Source of the DNA: Chrysomallon squamiferum
Lineage: Eukaryota; Mollusca; Gastropoda; Neomphalida; Peltospiridae
DNA: 57,500 nucleotides
Assembly (NCBI GenBank): GCA_012295275.1
Contig: CM022679.1
Location: forward strand, 3,530,912-3,588,411
Direction: 5' to 3'
The number at the start of each line of letters is the position of its first letter. Positions within the stretch are counted from its first letter, which is position 1. Under the pieces are notes generated by a model. That model saw only the letters and a list, made by a program, of their open reading frames with translations, was not told where the DNA came from and searched no databases. The translations under genes were made by a program, and so were the position numbers. Below, one piece after another: positions 1-12,241 of the stretch.

Positions 1-349
1 AGTAACGGAAAATAATCTTACCTTACCAAAAATACCTTTCGACCTGTCAGTAATTACGTAGTATTTTATAGCAGGTATGTTTAGGACGAGGCGTGTTCTT
101 CTTGATCATTTAAACGTCCAGTAGAACGCGCACAACAGTCTACGAGCTTGTGATTGACTGCATAGATAATAAATGTTGTAAAATAATTAGTCTGTTCAGT
201 TCTGCTTAAAGGGATAGCCATGGATTCATTTCATAGACATAAAACCTGTCAGATCCAGCTGGATTTCTACCATTAACATACATATTTCAGTTAATAACTT
301 TTTCTTCTTTTATTTTTTTTTCTGATTTAGACTGGCGCGCGCACACACA

Positions 350-380
<31 letters not shown>

Positions 381-2790
381 CATTTATGCAAGCTTGCACG
401 TGTAATATAGACATACGTATCAAAATGCACGAGGACATTCATACATATTTACCTGATGTTAATACCCATACCATAGATAAATACCCTACAGAATGATATC
501 AGTGATATTTAAATGCATTTGGGGGTTACTTTTTGGTGTACATTTGTTTTAACTGTCCGTTTAATTATGAACTGTCAACAATTGTTAAATATGATATTAG
601 CTGCGGATTATATTATTTATGATATTAATATCATTATTTCAAATATTATTAATGAACTGGACTTTTTTATGTGTTTTTTTTTTATTTCATGTAAATGCAG
701 GTTATATTGCAGGTAGTGTAACATTGAAATAAATATTCAGTCTCATGTATATGTGAAGCCTTCTGGCAAAAGGAGACATTTGGGACCCAAAACACTTCGT
801 ACAGGAGAACACAAATACGTTTTCAAAAATTTAAACTCTATGCAAATGGGATGAAAACTAACGAAGTTACGAAAGTTTTAGTATTCACGCTTACAAATGG
901 AAAGAATGTGAAAAATGGAAGCTGAAATCAGAAGCAGTCCATTCATCTTTAAAAATCTTTTTTTATGCATCTTGAGAAAATATGTCTGAGTAGAGTTTCG
1001 GTAAGAATGAATCAGAATTTATCAGTTTCATCAACGTCGTTATGTTTTCGTTATTTTAAAGAGCGGCGAATTTTCTATTTTTCCTGCACTGAATTAAATA
1101 TTTACATCTTTTTTTGTTTATCAGTTTACATTATAATTTAGCACCATTTGAACCTTAGAACCATTTTTAAAATATTTAGAGTCATATTATTACATTTTAT
1201 GGTAGCCAAATCGACACAGCAGGCCATTTAAAAACAGCCAAGAAAAAAACAACAACAAACAAACCCAAAAACAAATGAGACGATTAAACACTTTAAATAG
1301 CACAGCATAACTGTTGTTACACATATCATAATTTTTCTCTCTTTAAGAATATAAATAATTAGTGGTACGAATTAAATATGTGTACTTGTTACTAAAACGT
1401 TCTACAAGCATTTGATATTTAATCATAATCCTCTGTAATACCTAATGTCAGCTAATCCTTAGAGCCAACTTCAGAAAGCTGTTGCAGATTTTAATTAAGG
1501 GCAATATGATGAAACTGAACGCAGTCGTTCTGCTCAGATTATGTTTATGATCCTAAAATCGAGTTTAATTACATGCAAATCATTCTAGTATCCCAAGCTT
1601 TATGAAGGGGTGTTGTCTTCAGAAAAAAATGCTCCAAGAAACTGTTTTTTCTATGATTTATTAATTTTGTATTCTTTGGGTGGAAGATAAATACTTGTTT
1701 AAATGTTTTATTCACAAATCAATAAAAACTGACCTAACATATTGAAAGACTATCATCTCATTGCTAGCCCGAGCGACACGAATTTAGGCAATTGCTCACC
1801 GAACGATAGCTCGCCCGAAAATTTCCACTGGGCATTTACTCATAAATATTCTGTCACATATAGTTCTTATTAATAAACATAACATTTTGAATATAAACAT
1901 ATTCTTACTATTAAACAATATATTATATAAAAATATATTTGGAGAATCAATCACATGTATTAAATAATAGAATTGTGAGGAAATCTTGTTTTGATTTTTG
2001 CAAATTAAGTCACTCCAAAATGTTTTCATTCTTACTTTTAGAAATACAAAGGGGATATCGTCCTATTTCTTATGGAGTCCTTCTGTTGGTTGTACCTTTG
2101 TAGGACCCATATTTCACAACATACAATGGAAATGGTATTTAGTTTGTCAAATAAATCAAGTATACAGTCGATGGAGAAACTATTCTATCGACTTTTAGCT
2201 ATTAAGATACACATAGCTTATTTCACTGCTTTGTATACAGTTGTTTTACGTTGTAACTGAATAGACCATTTTTTTTGTAAACTGTATGCCCAAATATTTA
2301 TAGTTATCTACTGTATCAATAATCTCTCCATCGAAATTAAAAAATATAATCACAAAGTTTTCTCCCTTTACTGAAAATGATTATTTTACTTTTATTTGTG
2401 TTAACTTTAAGTCTCCATAATTGGGGTGGAAGGTAAGATTATGTTATAATGCATCCGGTGATTCTGCTAACAGATATGGGTGTTAGTTACTAATTATTTT
2501 ATAATTTTGTGATAACTGCTCAAACATTATTGTTTGTTTAGGTAGATCAAACTTTTAGAGTTATGTGTTGGTTTTAGTAATTAATTACTTCTTAGCCTTT
2601 CACCACCACTCTGTAACACTCAACACTTTGACCATCAAATCTTTAAAAAAACATAAGAAAATATATCTGATTTAGAATTAATTTTGTCATCTTATCTTAT
2701 CTTATTTATTTATTTATTTATTTATTCATTTATTTATTTATTTATTCCTACTCTCGCACAGCCATTTATACAAAAAAGAAAATTTAGTGA

Positions 2791-2826
<36 letters not shown>

Positions 2827-2862
2827 GCAAATGTGGTGAGCACTTGTCTTCCTTCTCAGTTA

Positions 2863-2995
2863 ATTGGTGAGCAATTATCCAGCTAGCATCTGTCCGGTGA
2901 GATAGAGCAGTTGTCCAGTTAACATCTGTCCGGTGAGGTAGAGCAATTGTCCAGTTAGAATCTGTCCGGTGAGATAGAGCAATTGTCCGTACTCC
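2863..2995. repeat. 36-bp minisatellite
   Basis: About three 36-bp units begin at 2888, 2924 and 2960, each starting with ATCTGTCCGGTGAG and containing GAGCA(A/G)TTGTCC. A partial diverged unit lies upstream from about 2863. The 12-mer GAGCAATTGTCC also occurs as an exact reverse complement at 5282-5293, so the unit may derive from a dispersed element. Confidence 0.8.
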
Positions 2996-3256
2996 GTTCG
3001 GCGGACATGTTATTAGTGCGATTTCTGTTATAACACAGAATAATGTGTGGTTTTTGTGGGTTCTTTTTAAAAAAAAAAAATTATATATATCTAAAACAAA
3101 AAACAAAAACAAAAAATAATTGTTAATATTTATTTCTGACTGACAGTTATGTTTTATTAATTTTTTCATCTAAATTAATTATGTTAGTATAAATTAGATA
3201 AGCATTATCAGTAAAACTACGTGAAATGAAATGTCACAATAAAAGGTCATCAAACT

Positions 3257-3472
3257 GAATTCAAAGTAACAAGTAATAGTAATTTATAATAGAATTCAAA
3301 CTAACAAGTAATAGCAGATCATAATAGAATTCAAAGTAACACGTCATAGTGAATCATAATAGAATTCAAATTAACACGTGATAGCGAATCATAATAGAAT
3401 TCAAATTAACATATGATAGCGAATCATAATAGAATTCAAATTAACACGTGATGGCTAATCATAATAGAATTC
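3257..3472. repeat. 35-bp minisatellite with an EcoRI site per unit
   Basis: GAATTC occurs at 3257, 3292, 3327, 3362, 3397, 3432 and 3467, exactly 35 bp apart each time. Units read AGAATTCAAA, then TTAACACGTG, then ATAGCGAATC, then ATAAT, with scattered substitutions. No indels between units are visible, which suggests a fairly recent tandem expansion. Confidence 0.9.
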
Positions 3473-3710
3473 AAAGGAGATTCTCAACTTCATTAGGTTA
3501 GAAGATAATTTTTTCTTTTCCAAAAACTAAAGATGCACTCTGCTAGGTGAATATATAAAAACTAATGAATCTACGTATTGGCTAGAAAATATTAGCTGGC
3601 TAAATAATCTTAGTCTGTTTCATTTGCTCTAGCAAACATCACTTCAAAATAATTTAGTTTAATGGATAACAATACAGACTGATAGAAAACATAAATATAT
3701 ATGGACTCAT

Positions 3711-3713
<3 letters not shown>

Positions 3714-3777
<64 letters not shown>
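3714..3777. repeat. (CA)n microsatellite
   Basis: About 32 uninterrupted CA dinucleotides. It produces a false minus-strand frame of alternating Cys and Val. Confidence 0.95.
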
Positions 3778-3781
<4 letters not shown>

Positions 3782-4176
3782 ACATACATACAAAATTCTG
3801 TTCTAACCATGTAGATATAAAATTAATCTAGCAATTGTCCATCAAGTAATTAATACATATGAAGACCTTAGTGCAAGAACCTGGCATTCCATAGTTTAGA
3901 TATTTTGATGTGGTATTATTTACCGTTATACGTGATAAAGCACTTCGGGTTTATTAAAGGAAACACTTCGTTGTGACAATAATATTAAAGAACTAGAAAG
4001 TATATAAAAATCATTTCTCGATAATATCAGTTTGGTTGAGAGCAAGAACCCGACAAGCAGGATTTCAGTTGCAAAAGAACTTATTTAGCTGCTAAAAAAA
4101 ACTCGATACTACTGAAATTTTTGGAAAAATACACAAAAGATGAAGAAACTGAAAACAAATACAAAACATTGTTAAT

Positions 4177-4373
4177 TTATTTAATGGTTAATTTATTACA
4201 ACCGGAAACATTCCAGGCATAGTCACATTTCGCGGTCAAGGGATTGAAGACTACACTGGAACCTCGACAACGTTGAATAAACGTGATATGGTGCTGGCAT
4301 ACGATGTACTTTGAGCAGTCGCCTGGATAAGGATAATATCCTCCTGCTCTGCTCCAACAGAGAATATCCTTAC
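4177..4373 (-). CDS. CLP-A exon 13: CBM14 domain 3 and stop
   Basis: Six-Cys CBM14 domain with YYPYPGDCSKYIVCQ and VFNPLTAKCDY, ending in TAA at 4179-4177. Acceptor GAAG. An AATAAA hexamer overlaps the stop codon, too close to be a sure polyadenylation signal. Confidence 0.94.
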
Positions 4374-7300
4374 CTTCAATACAGAAATTACACAAAGGAA
4401 TTCAAAGACGATAACAGAATACATTTTAATACGTGTTAATAAATAAATGAATAAGAAATTACTTTTGATACAGTATATCACAGATACGACATTTGCAGTT
4501 TTAAAATAAGAAAATGGAACGTTATCTTCATACATGATACACTGTGTTGGATGATTACGTTTGACAGACGAATGCTACTCACACTCCACGTATTCACGCC
4601 AAGTACAGATTTTTCTCGTTGGATGGAAAGCTCGACCCATACCACAACTCTTTACAAAGCCTTCTCCATTCTGACAAAGTATATACTTCGAGCAGTCATC
4701 AGGATAGGGATATTTTACTAGCTTGTTCGAGGTGCATATATCTTTACCTGTAGTGAAACGAAAACTGCGTGTACATATGTATAGATATATAAGTGTGTGT
4801 TAGTATGTATCTTTGCATGTATGAATGTATGTATGTATGTATGCACGTGTATGTGTGTGTGTACATAAGTGCAGTATATGTGTGTTTAGGTATTATGTTT
4901 GAATGTATTTTTTAATGTATTCATCCACGTATGTGTGCATGGTGCATGCCTGTTTAATGTGCACATTCAAATAATACTCATAATTTTGGTTTTGACTAAG
5001 TTAGTTAATGCAAATGTTAGCCGAGAAATAATGATTTAAAAAGTAAATTAGAATAATTGAGAAACGTGTAAAAAATGAGAACGTTTCAGTGAATAATGAA
5101 CTTGCACAAGGGACTGAGCTTTTCAGTGTAATGTTTTCTTATAACTAATAAGAATGGGACATCAAAGGAGCACTAACTAATTTTCAGACTGAATTAACAG
5201 TTTAGAAAAGTATCGTATTAAATGGGTGTACGGACTATTTATTGCTCACTGGTTAATTTCTCACCAGTAAAGTGATAAATAGGACAATTGCTCACCACAG
5301 CTGCTGATTGGATTTTATCAATAAACCTTTATTTTGTGTTAGGGTATGTATGTACAAATGGTTTGGGTGAGAGTGGGAATCTCTGAAAAAAGAAAATTTA
5401 AATATAATATTTTTTGTTAATAAAATAATGAATAAAATAACCCCCCATTTCTCACTTTATTGGTAAGCAATTGCCCTACATTTTATTAAATATATGAAGC
5501 CTCTTTTATTATGTCAAAAAATAGTGAGGCACAATTGAGACCCAATATAAAAATTGTTTATTTATTTATTTATTTTTTTTACATATAGAGTCTGTCCATG
5601 CTTAGCACAATGAAAACAATAAAGGAAACCGAGAATCTTAATTAGGCACTCTTTATGCAGTTTTGCTTGAGAATAATATAAGCTGTTGACATGCAAAAGT
5701 ATCACAAAACAGTCAGTACTGAAAAATGGGATATATCTTAAAATGAGAAATATCTTAATAAAGATTACATGCACCTAAACCGGATATTGTTACTGTATTA
5801 TAGCAAAATGCTGAACTACTTATTATGTAACAATCATTAGTTTGGGGGTAGAATTTCATTATTTATTCACATATTCCGTAAAGTATTATTGAAAGTATAC
5901 TATACTGAAACAATAAAATTACGATCAAATAAGTAAGTTATTGAGAGAAATTAATGATAAACATAATAAGCCTCACTGAAATAGCAATTTAGACCTAAAT
6001 ATCTGTATGTGTATTCTTTATTTTTATGCATCGTTTATTTTCTTTGGAACAATGCTACTGAACATTTCTCATTTGCTGCTGTACCACCTCCTGAACAGTA
6101 ATAAAGTTCCGTTCTTTGTTAAGTTCAGTCATAAAAAATGCCAGTTCTTTATGCAGTTCATTGCAATATTATGATAAGTTTTCAGATACATTTTCACTGA
6201 ATGTTTCTAATAAAAGTTCCCATTGTAATGTCAATTAAATACACTATTTATAGAGAAATACGCACACATAAACACAGGTATATGTTTTTCTCAGTATGAT
6301 CATTCTTCATTAAAATTATATAAATTATTACCGCTGTTTCATAAATTTAATTGTCTAACCTTGAAAATTTCACAGACAATAGCAGTCATGACAACAGTAA
6401 TAATTATTATAACATCAGCAACAAGGGCTAGTAGTAGTAGTAGTAGCAGCAGTAGTAGTAGTAGTAGTAATAAATAAATAAATAAATAAATAAATATATA
6501 AATAAATAAATAAATAAATAAATATATAAATAAATAAATAAATAAATAAAATTAAATCAAATTAAAATAAATAAAATAAATAAAATAAATAAAATAAATA
6601 AAATAAATAAAATAAATAAATAAAATTAAATTAAAATAAACAAATAAATTATTACAATAATAAATATGAATTAACGGCTTCCACATATATTTCTGAATAT
6701 TTCCTGTGTGATATAACAGGTGTCTCTGTTGACAAACTAACAGGTTAAAGACAATATATATATATTTACACAACATACACACACACACACACAAAGAAAT
6801 ATTTACATTTCGTCTTGTTTCTGTTTTCTTCGCATTTAAGTGTTACGTTAGAGAAAAATCCTTTATTTCTGCAGTGTCGTATCAGAGTTCTCCCTTGTCT
6901 GCACATGTAGTACTTACTGCAGTTGGCTGGGTAAGAAAAATACCCCTCTTTGCGAATCGCTTGGCAGTAGTAGTCCTCTGCAACCAGTTGAACAATGCAA
7001 TAGAACAACATTCATTAAACTGTAGGATTACTGTAGGATTGAATATATACATTAAAGTTACACGCGTGTGTATTTTAATCAGCATAGATTCATAAACTGA
7101 TTCATAAACTGGCACACGAGCAGAATAATAAGTAAGTTACAGTGTGTGTCCTCCTTCAGATTTAGTTTCATTTATTTCTTCATAGGGATATGTTTAATTA
7201 GGAATAATAAAATACAGACACAAACTCATAGATACGCCCTGCAGACACTCGCACACAGAACACGCACACACACACACACACACACGCACGCACACACACA

Positions 7301-7938
7301 CACTCACACATAACCCTCGATTTAATGGACTTTGCTTCAGCAAATAACGCTTGAGTTCTGTCGCGCCAAGTATGGGCTACATCTATGAACTAAAAATTTC
7401 TAATTAATAATTTTTATCAGTATAAATATATAAAAACCTAGATACATACATACATACATACATATATACATACATTTATACATAATAGTATATAACATAC
7501 ACACAAATCGTCTGTTAGCAGCCGTCATTTCTCCCAGCGATTCTTTACAATTTCGAAAAGGAAAGATGTCGCTCATGATAAATAGCCTTCTATGAACTGT
7601 AAATGTTTTGTTTTAATATTCATCATCAAACACAAAGAGTTCTTTAAATATTTCATATTATTGTATTAATATTGGTAAAATTACTTTGATTTAATATTTA
7701 ATTATTACTGTTTGCAGTTTAACTAATTCATGTTTGTCCATTAAATCGAGGCTCTACTGTATGTATAAATAGAGGTAGTCGTCAGTTACACAAGTGTAAT
7801 ACGCACAGATATATATATATATATGTATATGTATGTATGTATGTATACCTTTAAGTGGTAAACAGTCTTCATCGAGAACTTTCTTTAATCTTGGTGCAGG
7901 CATGGTAATTCGCTTCAGTTTTGGTATGAAGGGTTGTC

Positions 7939-7995
<57 letters not shown>

Positions 7996-9618
7996 GTGAT
8001 GATAACGATGATTATGATGGTGTTAACCAAACATTTTCGAGTTATGGATAATCACACGTTTTTTTCAGCAGTCTGAAAACCTTTGTTAAAATAGTTGTAT
8101 TATAGCATGTGATATAATGAACTTCATCAACAGTTACCAAAAAAACAAATTGTTAAACAAAAAATATATGTGCTATAACACTAAAAATTTTGAAAAACGT
8201 GGCACGACATAAAGTAATTCGTGTTTAATGACACAGACATTTAACACTGATAGAGGTAGCTGAAGCTGTTAAGAAAGAAAGATTTCAAGATTTTTAGAAC
8301 TTTTGATAAAAAATAGAGAAGAAAAACACATATACTTTCTTGGCCAGACACAAGCTCCCCTTCCTTTCATCTCATAAGTAACTGCATTAAGAAGAGGATA
8401 CTGTCCTCTTCGACAGAAATAGCCGCCGAAGTCGTCACCAGCAAGGGAATAAAACAGAAAGTTATAATATCCCATTTTTCTAAGAACGCAGATCTAGCAA
8501 TAAAAAGAAATAAATAGATAAGTAAATAAATAAATAAAATAAAATAATAATAATAATAATAAATAGTAAAAAGAAAAAAACAACAACACAGAAGCAGACA
8601 AAGATTAAAAAAAAAAAAAAGTAACTAATAAAACCAGAGTAAAAAAGCGCACTATCAAAATTATGTAAACAAACTAGAAATAGTACATTAATAATAAACG
8701 AAGAAATAAAAAAAAATATATAAAAAATATAAACAAACAAACAACCAAACAAACAAATAAATAAATAAATAAATAAATTACAAACTTACTTTGTACCTAA
8801 ATGTTTTTTCACTATCAAAGGCAACCCACTCTTTATCATTCACCAAGTAATATGACACCGTTGATGGGCGGTAAAACAATTTGGCTTTAAGTCTCCTCAA
8901 ATAACAAATCTAGTGACAAAACAATTGTAACATTATTAATAAGTCATATAATTACTGAAAGGCAGAACTGGGCGTTTCAGAGACTTGTTTCATTTAATAT
9001 TAAATCAAATTATGTTGAGTAAATTCCACAACAACAACAACAACAACAACAACAATAATAATAATAATAAGAAGAAGAAGAAGAAGAAGAAAAAGAAGAA
9101 GAAGAAGAAGGAAATCTATCTTTCAGTTAATACAAAACGTAAAAATAAAATAATTATCCCACAAAATAATAATAACAACAACAACAACAACAACAACAAC
9201 AATAATAATAATAATAATAATTAATCTTATTATAAATAAATATATAAATAAAGAAATAATTGAGAAAGAAAGAAAAAGGATAAGACGATAAACTTATATT
9301 TATCTCACTTCATAAAACGTATGCACTCCCTTTTCTAGATAGTATAAACCAGCCGGTCCGGGACCTACTGTGTTCGATCCCGGATCATATTTGTCTGGGC
9401 TAGAAAGTGTATAAGACGGAAACAAGGTAGATAAACCAACATTAATTTTATTTTTCGGACAACCCATGACTTTCAAAACCATTAATGTTCGTTTCTGCAA
9501 TGGATGAGAAAATGATGCCTTATTAAAACAAAACCTAACCTAAAGAAATACAATGCGTTGTTATGAGTTTACCATTTGAAGCAATTCATTGATCGTTAAA
9601 GATATATATATATATATA

Positions 9619-9661
<43 letters not shown>

Positions 9662-9740
9662 TATTAAATTACGCACAATGATGTATGGAAAAGTAAAAAC
9701 GTTAACGAAAACTTGAATGTAATAACAATAATAATAATAA

Positions 9741-9771
<31 letters not shown>

Positions 9772-9944
9772 AAGAAGAAGAAGAAGAAGAAGAAGAAGAA
9801 GAAAGAAAGAAAGAAAGAGAAGCGTAATATTTATAGTTTCAGATTTCATAACCAGTGGACTAGCACTTTAAACTATAGTGTTAGGCCTCATCAGATTAAT
9901 ATCAACAACAAGAGCAGCAACAGCAGCAGCTACAACAACAATAA

Positions 9945-10004
<60 letters not shown>

Positions 10005-10112
10005 TGGTATATCTTTACCATAGTTTAAATAATAGTTTGGAACTGAAACAAATCCATAAATCTTTAATAAAGGTTATAATAAAATTTACAAAAGTAAGAG
10101 AAAACAAACAAA

Positions 10113-10145
<33 letters not shown>

Positions 10146-12203
10146 AACAAGAAAAGAAAACCCTCACAATTTCATGGAATGAATTGGCAAATCCGACCAC
10201 GCCTTTCGTATGGTCATGATAATCAAAGGAAAACACATTAACAAAATCCACAGTCCTGAAAAAAAAAAAAAAAAAAAAAAAACATTAATCACGAGTTGAA
10301 GCAGAATTTTTTGTCTGACTTTTGAATGATATGTTATTAGCACAAGAAATGAAATACTGTCAAATGTCATTTAAAAAAAAAAAACTACAAAAACGTGTGT
10401 GGGTTAGCAATTTAATGTCATTATCACAATGCGAAGAAGAGATGAGCTATCATTCGACAGAAAGCCGTACGTCTGAGTTTAATTGAAATTTGTGGTCAAA
10501 AGTCTGGCTACCGAATTTGAGGAAAACGTGGATTAAAAATCAAATGTACGAGCTTAACGTAATACAAACACATTAGATTTACGAGTATGTTACAGAAGAT
10601 GTTTTGATGTACGACAGCAGTTTATTATGTCTTCTAGCATGGTTTTTGTGTCCTTTTTCTAACTAACGAGGTGTATTTCCTTATTTCGTTGAATATCGGT
10701 CAGTGTCGTAGCTTTACTCTTTAAAATCACACTCAGATGTGATAGTAAATGATGTAATCTGAGGGAATCAGTAACACAGAAGCTCTAACATTTTAAATTT
10801 GAATCAACCTCATAACGTCATGTAAAATTTAAAAACACTATTATTTTAAAGATGGTTCCTAAAATTTTGTTTGACTAGCAAATATTACGCAGTCACGGAA
10901 CTTTGACTAACCTGCATATAGCTGGAACATGGAAACTTTGTTGTAACTGTATATGTGTTTTTGCCAAACGAACTGACAGTAACAGTCTTTCGTTTCCAGT
11001 ACGTTCAGATTCTGACCGAAAACTCTCCATCAACGTCTAAATTGAAAACGTAAATGATAATATTAAAAAAAAAAAAATGAAAAAAAAAAAAAAAAAAAAT
11101 AATAATAATGATAATAATAAAGCAAAACTATTAGTGTGTGTTTTTATGTGTGTGTGTGTGTGTGTGTGTCTGTATATATGAGTATATACATTTTAAAAAA
11201 ACGCTTTACTGGAAAGAAAAGTGCAAAAAAAAATATGTAAAGCCTTCTGAAAATACATGTTCTTTATGTGAGCAGATCATTTCTGTTTTCTAACTGCTTG
11301 TTTGGCTATATTTTTTATTTCACAAAACCACTACATCAATTATTCTGTCGGTGGAAATCTTGACAAATATAAACAGTTTTAGTTAAGACAGTTTTGTATG
11401 ATCGCTTTTTGAAAATATACGCCACACAGCTCCTAAGAGTTCGTAAACCAAGGCCAATTCTGGTTTGAAAAATCCAATTTAATTTCGTACGACATTAATT
11501 GTACTAATGTCAATATTTATTTCCTGTAACATAGCAAAAACTCCAAAAAAAAAATAAAGTGAAATTCTAATTAAGGTTAATTTTAAAATAAAAGTTAAAG
11601 AAGAAGAAGCAAAAGAAAAAGAAGTAGAAAAAGAAGTGAACAAATTATTTTTAATATCATTCTTGCTAAAACCTAATCTACTAGAATTCAATATTAGATT
11701 TAATTTCGAGAGATTAAAATAAGCCCGAGATTCATAAATTTGGATATTTTAACTGCAACTTATTTCGTATGGTGAAAATTTAGTTGTTTTAAGATTTTGA
11801 GTTGAAAAGAGAAAAATATAAGTGGGAATGTTTCATAAGGTATTTCCTCAGTAACTTAATGTTTCGAAATTCATCATAAAATGTAACAGAAAACATTTAT
11901 TTTTACCGTCAGGAAAGTTTTATAGCTGTCTTTTTCTGTGGATTTAGGAAAAATCCAGTGAACGTCCAGCCCCTTGAAGGCGTTAGTTCGCAGAAATTCA
12001 GCAGTTTGCTCAGCAAAGACATTTATTTTACTCGGGGTCATGGCCATAACTTCAAAAAGTCTGTTATTCATCATTTCACCTCCCAAAGCCAGCATTGTTT
12101 TAACTTGTGGGTACGCTTTCATTTGCATCCGAAAGCGTTTGTACCTAGAAAAACAACAAAAACAACAACACAATAACAAATAAAGAAATAAATGAATAAA
12201 TAA

Positions 12204-12241
<38 letters not shown>

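Larger units (their letters stand above)
1..4176. other. Intergenic region with repeats, no gene seen
   Basis: No exon with plausible splice sites was found. The stretch holds a CA repeat (about 340-382), a TTTA repeat (about 2700-2746), a long A run (about 2792-2823), a 36-bp minisatellite (about 2863-2995), a 35-bp minisatellite (about 3257-3472) and a second CA repeat (about 3714-3777). Reading frames here are short or made of simple repeats. Confidence 0.7.

Noticed and set aside
3610-3810. Cys-Val repeat frame on the minus strand
   Set aside because: It is a translated CA microsatellite with no splice or start support.
6874-7115. Two further frames over CBM14 exon 11
   Set aside because: Out-of-frame or antisense shadows of the CBM14 exon.
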